Assembly (NCBI RefSeq): GCF_024708915.1
Contig: NZ_JANJXQ010000062.1
Coordinates: 1-26,134 of the forward strand
DNA length: 26,134 nt
Reading direction: 5' to 3'
DNA from: Thiobacillus sp.
Lineage (GTDB): Bacteria > Pseudomonadota > Gammaproteobacteria > Burkholderiales > Thiobacillaceae
Shown: positions 16,494-24,233 of the stretch, one piece after another
How the letters are laid out: the number at the start of each line of letters is the position of its first letter
Numbering within the stretch: the first letter of the stretch is position 1
The notes under the pieces: generated by a model
Database searches by the model: none
The model's input: the letters and a program-made list of their open reading frames with translations, nothing else
What the model was told of the DNA's origin: nothing
Position numbers and translations under genes: made by a program

Positions 16494-18314
16494 TCAGGCG
16501 CAATTCGCCAGGGGCAGGGCTTCATCCGGCGCCAGCTTTCGCCCGAATGGCATTTTGCGCTGGTCGATGAACAGGCTGCTGCCATCGGCGCGCTTGGCCA
16601 TGCGTTTGGCTTCGGCGGCGGCGCGCGCGATTTCCTGATACTGGTGGAAATGGGTGGGGTCGACCAGTACGGCGCCGATGGACAGCGACACCAGAGCATG
16701 GAAAGTCATGGTGCCGCGCCGGTCTTCGCTGCGGTAGCCGCCGGCTGCCACGTGTTCGGGGTTGAACAGGGCCAGGCATTCGCGGTCGAAGCGGGCCAGC
16801 ATGCCGTGGCAGCGCACTTCCCAGTCGAGGCTCTGAAACAGCACGACGAAATCGTCGCCACCGATGTGGCCGACGAAGTCGAGTTCGGGGTTGCAGCTTT
16901 CGCGCATGATCCGTGAAAGCAGCTGGATGATGTCGTCGCCGCGGCGGAATCCGTAGACGTCGTTGTAGGGCTTGAAGTGGTCGAGGTCGAAATATGCGGT
17001 GACGAAGGTCTGTTCGTTGACGAGCAGGCGCTCCATGTGCTCCTGGAGCGGAACGTTGCCGGGCAGGCCGGAGAGCGGGTTGGCATAGCGCGCGGCGACG
17101 ATCTGCATTTCGGTCACCTCGCGCATCAGGTCGAAACCCGACCCCAGCCCCAGGTAGCGTCCTTCGCTGGTGATGATGAATCCCTGGGTGAAGGCCATTT
17201 TGCCTTTTTTCACCACCAGTTCCGACAGTTCGGTCATGTGCGTGGCCTTATCGACGACCAGCGGATCGTCGTCCATCAGCTCGCGGCAGGGTTTGCGGCC
17301 ATGCAGTTCGCGCCCGTACAGGGTGATGAACTGGTCGAGCAGGGCGGGGCGGTGGAGGATGCCGACCGGAATGCCGTTTTCCACCACCGCCACTGCATGC
17401 AGGTCGGGATGCTGCATCATCAGTTCGAGCACGTCCTGGCTGGCCGTCAGCGCGCCGACCGACGGTGCAGACACCGCCAGCTTGCCGGCCGACATGTGCA
17501 GGCCGTCGCCTTTTCGCGGCACGGGAAACACGCTCACCGTGCCGGATTGCAGACATGCCTGCACTTCGCGCGGCGGCAGCCGGACCGGCACCGGCGAGGG
17601 ACGGCCGATCAGATAGCCTTGCGCATAACGCACCCCCAGATCTTTCAGCACCGCGAGTTCGGACGTGCTTTCTACGCCTTCGGCAATGACCATGGAATGA
17701 GCGCCTTCGGCCAGCAGCTTGATCGACCGCACGAACTGGAGCTTGTGGGGGTCCTGGTGCAGCCCGGAAATGAAATGCTTGTCGATCTTGACGAAAGCCG
17801 GCTTCACTTCCGACCACAGCCGCAGGCTGGAAAACCCTTCGCCCAGATCGTCCAGGGCCACCTCGACCCCGGCTGCGCGCAATCCGGCGACGACCCGCCG
17901 CAATTGCGCGTAGTCGATCGCGGGCGCGCTTTCGGTGATTTCGACCACCACCTGGCTGCTGGCCAGGCCTGCGTCGTTCAGCGCCGCCAATACCGCGGCC
18001 GGGGCGAAGGACGCGTCGAGCAGGCTGCCGGGCGACAGGTTCACGAACAGCCGGCCCGGCAGTTTCAGCCGCGCGAATGTGCTGAGCGCCGTGCGCATGC
18101 AGGCCCAGTCCAGCGCCGCCAACAGGCCGTGCTGCTCGGCCACGCGGAACAGCGCCTGCGGCCCATGCAGCGGACTGTTGGACGGCCCGCGCGACAGAGC
18201 CTCGTAGCCCATCACCCGCCCGTCGACCAGATTGAGGATCGGTTGCAGCAAGGTCATCAATCGCGCGTTTGCCAGGATGTGTTCCAGATGCAGGCGCAAT
18301 TCTTCGTGGCTCAT
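16494..18314 (-). CDS. EAL-CBS-GGDEF cyclic-di-GMP signalling protein
   Basis: The product is about 606 aa. Residues ~1-250 form an EAL phosphodiesterase domain that keeps the key residues: YEALSRG (Glu38), FVNLSPGSL (Asn92), VVVEITES (Glu125), ALDDLGEGFSSL (Asp155, Asp156), VKIDKHFI (Lys176), IAEGVES (Glu212) and YAQGYLIGRP (Gln232). Residues ~280-405 look like a CBS pair, a likely nucleotide sensor. Residues ~425-590 are a GGDEF domain with FDLDHFKPYNDVYGFRRGDD but a signature of GGDDF (485-489) and no RxxD inhibitory site. Net c-di-GMP hydrolysis is inferred; the cyclase half may be weak or regulatory. No signal peptide or membrane segment is seen. The start MSHEELRLHL was chosen because upstream sequence is not domain-like; its ribosome binding site is poor. 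Confidence 0.9.
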   Translation of the reverse strand: MSHEELRLHLEHILANARLMTLLQPILNLVDGRVMGYEALSRGPSNSPLHGPQALFRVAEQHGLLAALDWACMRTALSTFARLKLPGRLFVNLSPGSLLDASFAPAAVLAALNDAGLASSQVVVEITESAPAIDYAQLRRVVAGLRAAGVEVALDDLGEGFSSLRLWSEVKPAFVKIDKHFISGLHQDPHKLQFVRSIKLLAEGAHSMVIAEGVESTSELAVLKDLGVRYAQGYLIGRPSPVPVRLPPREVQACLQSGTVSVFPVPRKGDGLHMSAGKLAVSAPSVGALTASQDVLELMMQHPDLHAVAVVENGIPVGILHRPALLDQFITLYGRELHGRKPCRELMDDDPLVVDKATHMTELSELVVKKGKMAFTQGFIITSEGRYLGLGSGFDLMREVTEMQIVAARYANPLSGLPGNVPLQEHMERLLVNEQTFVTAYFDLDHFKPYNDVYGFRRGDDIIQLLSRIMRESCNPELDFVGHIGGDDFVVLFQSLDWEVRCHGMLARFDRECLALFNPEHVAAGGYRSEDRRGTMTFHALVSLSIGAVLVDPTHFHQYQEIARAAAEAKRMAKRADGSSLFIDQRKMPFGRKLAPDEALPLANCA

Positions 18315-18379
18315 GGGGAAGGGGCGGGAATGGGGGTGTGTGGATGATAGGCCGCAAGCGTTACGCGCGTGTGAAGGGC

Positions 18380-18393
18380 TGAATCTTGAATCT
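18380..18393 (-). repeat. Heptamer repeat copy G, upstream of the EAL gene
   Basis: On the minus strand this reads AGATTCAAGATTCA, identical to part of copy C (13631-13644). It lies about 105 bases past the recJ stop on the same strand, in the 184-base gap before the EAL gene. Confidence 0.6.
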
Positions 18394-18498
18394 GTCACTT
18401 CGCTGTCATTGCGCATGCTTATGCTCAAACCCCAACAGGGGAGCCCATGCACAACGCAACCGAACTGACTGGCGAAGAATGCGGCCACCTGGCGCGGT

Positions 18499-20220
18499 TC
18501 ACCCCACCATTTTTTTGTCTCCCTCCGGCTCTGTCGCTTCCCAGTGCTGCAGCTTCAGCTGCAGCGAGCACTGGCCATTGAATGTGTTGGGCATCAGCGC
18601 GTAGACGGCGCGGATGCGTTCCGGCAGCGGGTCGGGGTGGAAGAAGTGCATCGCTTCGAACTGTTGGCCTGCGCGCGTCAGTTTGAGTTTCAGGTGCTTC
18701 TCGCCGACGACGCGCTGCGCCGTGACCTCGAACGTGGCGGTGAACAGCGGGGCGGGGAAGCCCTGCCCCCAGACTGCGTGGTCGAGCTCGACGGCGAGTT
18801 CGTAGCGGTGCTCGGCGGGCTCCAGTTCACCGTCGGTCTCGATCCGGCCTTCCAGATCGGCCGGATCGATCAGTTCGCTCACCACCGCCTCGAATGCTGC
18901 GCTGAACTCCGCGTGGCGGCCGGCGGATAGACTGAGGCCGGCTGCCATGGCGTGGCCGCCGAACTTGACGATCAGGCCGGGATGGCGCTTGTCGATCAGG
19001 TCGAGCGCGTCGCGCAGGTGCAGGCCGGGGATGGAGCGGCCGGAGCCTTTGAGTTCGCCGCCGTCGCTGGACGCGAATACGACAGTGGGGCGGTGGAACT
19101 TGTCCTTCAGGCGCGATGCCAGGATGCCGATCACGCCGACGTGCCAGTCGGGCTGATACGCTGTGAGGCTGTGGCTGTCGTCGGGATTGAAGGTGGCGAG
19201 GATGGCGAGTGCTTCCTCCAGCATGCCGGCCTCGACGTCGCGCCGGGCGCGGTTGAGTTCGTCGAGCTGCTGTGCCAGCTGCTGCGCGGCAGCGGGATCG
19301 TCGGTCAGCAGGCATTCGATACCGAGCGCCATGTCGTCGATGCGGCCGGCGGCGTTGAGCCGCGGGCCGAGCATGAAGCCGAGGTCGAACACGGTGGCGC
19401 GCGCGGGCTCGCGTCCGGCGGCGCGGAACAGCGCGTTGATGCCGGCACTGGCCTTGCCCGCGCGCATCCGCGCCAGGCCCTGCTCGACCAGGGTACGGTT
19501 GTTGGCATCGAGCTTTACTACGTCGGCAACGGTGCCGAGCGCAACCAGGTCGAGCAGGGTGCGCAGATCCGGCTCGGCTTTTTCTGCATACGCGCCGCGC
19601 CGGCGCAGTTCGGCACGCAGCGCCAGCAGCACGTAGAACATCACTCCCACCCCGGCTAGATTTTTCGACGCGAAACCGCATCCCGGCTGGTTGGGGTTGA
19701 CGATGCAGGCAGCATCCGGCAGGGCGTCGCCGGGCAGGTGGTGGTCGGTGACCAGCACCGGGATGCCGAGTGCGTTCGCCGCCGTCACGCCGTCGACCGC
19801 GGCGATGCCGTTGTCTACCGTGACCAGCAGATCGGGCCGGCGTTCGGCGGCAAGCCTGACGATGTCGGGGGTGAGGCCGTAGCCGTGTTCGAGCCGGTTG
19901 GGCACCAGGTACTCGACGCGCGCGCCGAGTAGGGTGAGGCCGCGCACGCCGACCGCGCAGGCGGTGGCGCCGTCGGCGTCGTAGTCGGCGACGATGAGCA
20001 GGCGTTTGTTGTCGCGGATGGCATCGGCCAGCAGCGTGGCGGCACGCTCGATGTGCAGCAGCCCGGCAGGCGACAGCAGTTGCGGTAGGCGGTGCGCAAC
20101 CTGATCGGGATGGGTGACGCTGCGGGCGGCATACAGCCGCGCCCAGGCGGGCGCGAGGCCGGCCTGCTCGAGCGCGGCACGGGCATCGGCGGGACAGGGT
20201 CGGGTGGTGATGACAGGCAT
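18499..20220 (-). CDS. recJ: Single-stranded-DNA-specific exonuclease RecJ
   Basis: The product is 573 aa, the usual RecJ length. DHH-family motifs run in order: IVADYDADGATA (Asp81, Asp83), LLVTVDNGIA (Asp136), LVTDHHLPGD (the DHH at 159-161), VALGTVADVVKLDANNR and GPRLNAAGRIDD. The DHHA1 domain follows with GRSIPGLHLRDALD and KFGGHAMAAG, then the C-terminal OB-like part. RecJ degrades single-stranded DNA 5' to 3' in recombination and mismatch repair. ATG 20220 gives the conserved N-terminus; a frame extension to 20262 is unsupported. The minus-strand TACAAT at 20232-20227 lies so close to the ATG that any transcript from it would be nearly leaderless. Confidence 0.97.
   Translation of the reverse strand: MPVITTRPCPADARAALEQAGLAPAWARLYAARSVTHPDQVAHRLPQLLSPAGLLHIERAATLLADAIRDNKRLLIVADYDADGATACAVGVRGLTLLGARVEYLVPNRLEHGYGLTPDIVRLAAERRPDLLVTVDNGIAAVDGVTAANALGIPVLVTDHHLPGDALPDAACIVNPNQPGCGFASKNLAGVGVMFYVLLALRAELRRRGAYAEKAEPDLRTLLDLVALGTVADVVKLDANNRTLVEQGLARMRAGKASAGINALFRAAGREPARATVFDLGFMLGPRLNAAGRIDDMALGIECLLTDDPAAAQQLAQQLDELNRARRDVEAGMLEEALAILATFNPDDSHSLTAYQPDWHVGVIGILASRLKDKFHRPTVVFASSDGGELKGSGRSIPGLHLRDALDLIDKRHPGLIVKFGGHAMAAGLSLSAGRHAEFSAAFEAVVSELIDPADLEGRIETDGELEPAEHRYELAVELDHAVWGQGFPAPLFTATFEVTAQRVVGEKHLKLKLTRAGQQFEAMHFFHPDPLPERIRAVYALMPNTFNGQCSLQLKLQHWEATEPEGDKKMVG
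18541..18574. repeat. Inverted repeat within the recJ 3' end
   Basis: CCAGTGCT (18541-18548) and AGCACTGG (18567-18574) are exact reverse complements. Inside them GCAGCT (18549-18554) pairs with AGCTGC (18557-18562), leaving a small bulge. It lies in codons near the RecJ C-terminus (LQLKLQHWE). It may be chance coding sequence or an RNA structure near the end of the message. Confidence 0.5.
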
Positions 20221-20323
20221 GACGCGATTGTAGGGGCAGAAGCATCCGCCCGATGGGATCACGGATTCAGAATCGGATGGATTGCCGATTTTATATATTC
20301 GGCGCGCGCGGTAACATCACGGC

Positions 20324-21787
20324 ATGAGCCATTTACTTCCGCTATCCCGGGTGGTCAAGCTGGTTGGGCAGCCGCGCCATACGCTGCAGGAAATGATCCG
20401 CAACGGCACGCTGGCGACGTTTGACGGCATGGTCGAACTCGACGAGCTGCTGCGTGCGTTTCCCGAGGTGAAATGGGACGACGATGCGGAGTTTCGCCGG
20501 GTGACGGAAATCAAGGACAGGGCGTTCGCCAAGCGGGTGCTTGAGCGCGCGCTGCCGGACAAGGACGTGCTGGCGGCACGCTTGACCGAGCTGGGCGACG
20601 ATTACGCGGCGGCCAGATCCCTGCTGCTGCATTACGGCAACGTGATGCTCTGGCTGGACGAGAAGATCGACGAAATCGAAGAAGACAAAAGCGCCGAGAC
20701 GCGCCATGCCCTGCATACCCTGCGCGCTTTCCTGCTGCGCAATCTGGCCGAAATGCCGGCGGATGCGGTGCTGGCGCAGGCAGCGATCGCACAGGAAAGG
20801 ATACGTAAAATCATGTCAGCCCACGTCACCATCCAGCCAAGCGGCCACGAATTCTTTGTGGAGGGCAACGACACGCTGCTCGATGCCGCGTTGCGCAACG
20901 GGGTCTCGCTCAACTACGGCTGCAGCAACGGCAACTGCGGCGACTGCAAGGCGCGGCTGGTGTCGGGCGAGGTGAAGAAAGTTCGTGCGCATGATTATGT
21001 GCTGAAGCAGGCCGACAAGGATGCCGGGGCGATCCTGTTGTGTGCCTATGCGCCGGTGAACGACGTGGTGATCGAGGCCAATGTGGCAGGCGCGCACGAC
21101 ATTCCGATGCAGCGGCTCGGCGCCAAGGTCAAGTCGGTGGAAATGTTCAATTCGCAGATCGCGGCGCTGCATATTCTGACGCCGCGCAGCCAGCGCCTGC
21201 GGTATCTCGGCGGACAAAGCATCGAGGTGTCGATCGATGGCGTGCGTGGGCGCTACGCCATTGCCAGCTGCCCGTGCGAAGACCGCAATATCGAGCTGCA
21301 GATTCCGCGCCGTCCCGGCGATGCGTTCGCCGAGGCTGTGTTCACCACCCTGAAAGCCGGCGATGTGGTGGCGCTGGAAGGGCCGTACGGTGAGTTCGTA
21401 CTGGACGAAGATTCGCCGCGACCGGCGATTTTCCTCGCCTTCGGTGTAGGCTTCGCGCCGATCAAGAGCCTGATCCAGCACGCCATATCGCTGGAACTGG
21501 TCGAATCGATGGATCTTCACTGGCTGGCCGATGCAGCCGGGCATTATCAGGACAACCTGTGCCGCACCTGGGCCGATGCGCTGGACGATTTCAACTACGT
21601 GCCGCACACGCCGACCGACGACCTGGAAAGCGTGCTGAAAAGCATCGTGGTGGACTACCCCGATCTGCATCGCTTCGACGTCTATGCGGCGGGCACCGCG
21701 GCGCAGCTGGAACAGGCGCGCGCGCATTTTGTGCGCCATGGCTTGCCGGAGGTGCGCTGGTTTGCGGGGGCGACAGATACTTATTGA
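20324..21787 (+). CDS. 2Fe-2S ferredoxin/flavin reductase with an N-terminal HTH-like extension
   Basis: The product is 487 aa. From residue ~165 onward it is a plant-type ferredoxin domain fused to a ferredoxin-NADP reductase module, like CDP-6-deoxyglucoseen reductases and oxygenase reductases. Cys200, Cys205, Cys208 and Cys240 fit the C-x4-C-x2-C...C 2Fe-2S pattern; GRYAIASCP (~309-317) is the FAD-binding RxY(S/A) motif; IFLAFGVGFAPIKSLIQ (~369-385) is the NAD(P)-binding region. Residues 1-~50 (LSRVVKLVGQPRHTLQEMIRNGTL) resemble a MerR/excisionase-like helix-turn-helix, and ~60-163 are helical, probably coiled coil. The electron acceptor is unknown. An internal in-frame ATG at 20813 (Met164) lies exactly at the domain boundary, preceded by AGGAAAGG about 12 nt upstream, and could yield the reductase alone. 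Confidence 0.85.
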   Translation: MSHLLPLSRVVKLVGQPRHTLQEMIRNGTLATFDGMVELDELLRAFPEVKWDDDAEFRRVTEIKDRAFAKRVLERALPDKDVLAARLTELGDDYAAARSLLLHYGNVMLWLDEKIDEIEEDKSAETRHALHTLRAFLLRNLAEMPADAVLAQAAIAQERIRKIMSAHVTIQPSGHEFFVEGNDTLLDAALRNGVSLNYGCSNGNCGDCKARLVSGEVKKVRAHDYVLKQADKDAGAILLCAYAPVNDVVIEANVAGAHDIPMQRLGAKVKSVEMFNSQIAALHILTPRSQRLRYLGGQSIEVSIDGVRGRYAIASCPCEDRNIELQIPRRPGDAFAEAVFTTLKAGDVVALEGPYGEFVLDEDSPRPAIFLAFGVGFAPIKSLIQHAISLELVESMDLHWLADAAGHYQDNLCRTWADALDDFNYVPHTPTDDLESVLKSIVVDYPDLHRFDVYAAGTAAQLEQARAHFVRHGLPEVRWFAGATDTY

Positions 21788-21928
21788 GCCGGCGCGGATG
21801 AACGCGAGAGCGCTAACAGGCGGGACGATCCCGCACTGCGTTGTGGTCCGGATTCGCGCTGATTCGATGAACGGCCGGACGAGGCGGCGATCGGGCCGGC
21901 ATACGCATTTTGGAATGCGGCGCCAGCA

Positions 21929-22378
21929 ATGCTGAAGGTCTTGCTTTACCTGTGGGCGTTGCCGGTGACGCTGCCAGGCATGCTGGTTGCGCTGATCGCG
22001 CGCAGCAGCGGCGGCGTGCTGCATCGGGTCGACGGCGTGCTGGAGGCCGCCGGCGGCTGGCCGGCGCGGGTGCTGCAGCGCGGCTTCCCTTTCAGCGGAT
22101 CGGTTGCCGCGATGACCCTGGGGCATGTGGTGGTCGGGGTGTCGTTGGCCGCCTTGACTGCGACCCGGGCTCACGAGCGGGCGCATGTCAGGCAGTTCGA
22201 ACGCTGGGGAATATTGCTGCTGGTGTTGTATCCGCTGGCCGGGTTGCTTGCCTGGGCGCGCGGCGGCAACCCTTACCGCGACAATCCGTTTGAACGCGAG
22301 GCGCGGGCGGCGGAGTGCGCTGCGCGGAATGCCCCGCAACCGCCGGCCTCAGCCGGGACTCACTCTACCGGGCGGTGA
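21929..22378 (+). CDS. Small membrane protein with an HExxH motif, unknown function
   Basis: The product is 149 aa with hydrophobic segments at about residues 3-25, 57-78 and 94-110. After the second segment lies RAHERAHVRQFERWG, which contains HERAH (82-86), the HExxH pattern of zinc metalloproteases, and the downstream YRDNPFERE (~116-124) offers acidic candidates for a third ligand. I recall similar short conserved membrane proteins with this ERAHVRQ/RWG and YRDNPFE pattern in many bacteria but no established function. A protease role is possible but unproven. The 3' end overlaps, tail to tail, the last 19 bases of the small acidic protein gene on the other strand. Confidence 0.72.
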   Translation: MLKVLLYLWALPVTLPGMLVALIARSSGGVLHRVDGVLEAAGGWPARVLQRGFPFSGSVAAMTLGHVVVGVSLAALTATRAHERAHVRQFERWGILLLVLYPLAGLLAWARGGNPYRDNPFEREARAAECAARNAPQPPASAGTHSTGR

Positions 22379-22635
22379 GATTCATCACCGGGATCGCCGG
22401 TGTCGGGGTCGATCCAGTCCGAGATACCCAGTTCATCCTCGGCTTCTGCCACGGTCTCGCCGGGTTCATAGTCGCTGTCGGCGTTGTATTCCATATCCTG
22501 CACCGCTTCCAGCAGGCTGCCGAAGGGGCCGTACTCTTCGCCGCTGTCGGCATCGATCCAGTAGCAGCCATCGGGCCGCTCGATGATGCGGGTATGGTCG
22601 TAGTCGGCGGGTGTTTCGGGTATGGCGTGTTTCAT
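22360..22635 (-). CDS. Small acidic protein with repeated WIDxD(S/T)G motif
   Basis: The product is 91 aa and very acidic. Two related segments occur, WIDADSGEEYGPF (26-38) and WIDPDTGDPGDES (74-86), so the protein may contain a duplicated motif separated by an acidic helix (LLEAVQDMEY and TVAEAEDELG). No signal peptide or membrane segment is seen. The start is secure: ATG 22635 on the minus strand is preceded by GGAGGAT at a good distance. It lies downstream of the lemA/GIDE genes on the same strand with a 56-base gap and may be cotranscribed. No function can be named. Confidence 0.75.
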   Translation of the reverse strand: MKHAIPETPADYDHTRIIERPDGCYWIDADSGEEYGPFGSLLEAVQDMEYNADSDYEPGETVAEAEDELGISDWIDPDTGDPGDESHRPVE

Positions 22636-22691
22636 GATGCATCCTCCGTGCCTTGACTATAGGGCGTGAAGCCGGGCAGGGCAAGCGGTAC

Positions 22692-23594
22692 TCAGGCCGC
22701 GTGTCCGACCAGTGTCAGCCCCAGCAGCGCGGCCATCATCAGCGTCAGATGTGTCCAGCTCCACAGGCGGAAATGCCGCACCAGCGCGCCGACCTCGCGG
22801 TTGGCGATGAGGAACGGACGGCCATGCGCCGGCTTGCGCATGAGATGGATGCCGTCTTGCAGGCGGATGTCGAGATGGATGCGGTCGACTTCGCCGGACG
22901 CGGCCTGGCGCGCGCCTTCCCATTCCGCCAGGCTGATTTCGCCGTCGCGGTCGGCATCGAAACGCGCCAGCAGGGTGGTCTTGTCCTGCTTCCATTCAAC
23001 CAGCAGCGTGGCAAGGTCCATTTTTTTATCGAGCACGGCGTTGGGGCCGCCGAGGGTGACGTGCTCGCCGATGACATAAATCGTCTCGCCTTCGATCAGG
23101 GTCCATTCGGTCTTGCGGTAGCCGCCCGACGTCGAAACCTGCTTGCGCGAGGTGTGGATTTCCGCGCCGTCGGGGTCAACCAGCACATGGCCGCTGCCAT
23201 CGTCCACGCCAAAGGTGTCGTGCGACACGCCGGATTCGACGTGTTCCCAGCGGTTGCCGTCTTTGCGCTCGATGCGGTAGCGGTACCACAGGCAGGGCAG
23301 CCCGCTGACCGGGCTGACCAGCCCGGCGCCCGGCGGCTGCCGGCCGCGCCCGACGAGTTCGATGTAGCCTTGTGGCGCCGAGGCGATGCGCGAGGTCGGC
23401 GTATCCGCCACCGTGCGATGGCGCTTGAGGTTGGCATACCATGCCCAGCAGCTGGTCAGTCCGATCAGCACCAGGGTGATTTGCCAGCCGGCACGCGATT
23501 GCAGCTTGAGGCCGAGCAGCAGAATGAGCAGATTGCCGCCGCCCAGCGCGAGGTTGGCGTAGTCGTGCCGCCATTCGGCCGCCCCGCGAAACAT
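22692..23594 (-). CDS. GIDE-domain (MULAN-like) membrane protein with an EF-hand
   Basis: The product is 300 aa. Hydrophobic segments lie near residues 15-30, 38-54 and 278-297. Residues ~70-190 resemble the GIDE/BAM domain found between the membrane spans of the eukaryotic E3 ligase MULAN: PQGYIELVGRGRQP, LVSPVSGLPCLWYRYRIER, then VLVDPDGAEI and WTLIEGETIYVIGEH. There is no RING domain, so ligase activity is not implied. Residues 213-224, DADRDGEISLAE, are a canonical 12-residue EF-hand loop with Asp at 1, 3 and 5, Gly at 6, Ile at 8 and Glu at 12. The ATG overlaps the lemA stop by one base (TGATG), which indicates coupled translation with LemA. Confidence 0.8.
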   Translation of the reverse strand: MFRGAAEWRHDYANLALGGGNLLILLLGLKLQSRAGWQITLVLIGLTSCWAWYANLKRHRTVADTPTSRIASAPQGYIELVGRGRQPPGAGLVSPVSGLPCLWYRYRIERKDGNRWEHVESGVSHDTFGVDDGSGHVLVDPDGAEIHTSRKQVSTSGGYRKTEWTLIEGETIYVIGEHVTLGGPNAVLDKKMDLATLLVEWKQDKTTLLARFDADRDGEISLAEWEGARQAASGEVDRIHLDIRLQDGIHLMRKPAHGRPFLIANREVGALVRHFRLWSWTHLTLMMAALLGLTLVGHAA

Positions 23595-24166
23595 CAGTTG
23601 GTGAACAGCTGTTTGAGGTCGACGTCTTTCTTCTCTGTGGCCGCAAAGCGCAGCAGCGGAAACGGGCGAAAACCGAACAGGCGCGCGACGACGGTGTCGG
23701 GGAATTGCTCGACGCGCACGTTGTTGACGTTCACCGAATCATTGTAGAACTCGCGGCGGTCGGCGATGGCGTTTTCCAGGCCGGTGATGCGCGCCTGCAG
23801 ATGCTGGAAGGTTTGGTTGGTTTTCAGCTCGGGGTAGGCCTCGGCGACGGCGAACAGATTGCCGAGCCCGAGTCGCAGGGCGCCCTCGGCCTGCCCCAGT
23901 GCAGCAATGTTGTGGGATTCGCGTGCACTCGCCACCTGGTTGCGTGCCTGCATCACCTTTTCCAGCGTCTCCTGTTCGAACTGCATGTATTGCTTGCAGG
24001 TCTCGACCAGCTTGGGCAACTCGTCGTGGCGCTGCTTGAGCAGGATGTCGATGTTCGACCAGGCCTTGCCGACGTTGTGTTTCAATGCGACCAGCTGGTT
24101 GAAGACGAATACACCGAAGACGGCGAGCAGTGCAAGCACGATGAGGAAAACCAGGCCGCCGGACAT
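23594..24166 (-). CDS. lemA: LemA family protein
   Basis: The product is 190 aa. One N-terminal membrane helix (residues ~4-22) with a very short N-terminal end precedes the LemA helical domain: FNQLVALKHNVGKAWSNIDILLKQRHDELPKLVETCKQYM, then the A-E-x-x-L region NLFAVAEAYPELKTNQTFQHLQARITGLENAIADRREFYNDSVNVNN, which is highly characteristic. LemA proteins are envelope proteins of poorly defined function. ATG 24166 was chosen because GGAG lies six bases upstream; an in-frame GTG at 24193 is unlikely. The gene is directly coupled to the GIDE-domain gene and lies 67 bases after the alcohol dehydrogenase gene on the same strand. Confidence 0.95.
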   Translation of the reverse strand: MSGGLVFLIVLALLAVFGVFVFNQLVALKHNVGKAWSNIDILLKQRHDELPKLVETCKQYMQFEQETLEKVMQARNQVASARESHNIAALGQAEGALRLGLGNLFAVAEAYPELKTNQTFQHLQARITGLENAIADRREFYNDSVNVNNVRVEQFPDTVVARLFGFRPFPLLRFAATEKKDVDLKQLFTN

Positions 24167-24233
24167 GATGCGCTCCAGAAAATTGAGTCGCACAAATAGC
24201 GGATGGTGCGGGTTTAACTTGAGCGGGCCACCG

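Noticed and set aside
16196..16699. A protein-coding remnant in the gap after the EAL gene
   Set aside because: The minus-strand frame overlaps the EAL 3' end out of frame and its unique part has no recognisable transposase or other domain.
16977..18347. A 456-codon plus-strand frame opposite the EAL-CBS-GGDEF gene
   Set aside because: His/Arg/Gln-rich shadow of the minus-strand gene, whose three domains are clear.
20220..20323. Divergent promoters between recJ and the reductase gene
   Set aside because: TATATT at 20294-20299 and minus-strand TACAAT at 20232-20227 look like -10 boxes, but neither has a convincing -35 at proper spacing, so they are not listed as features.
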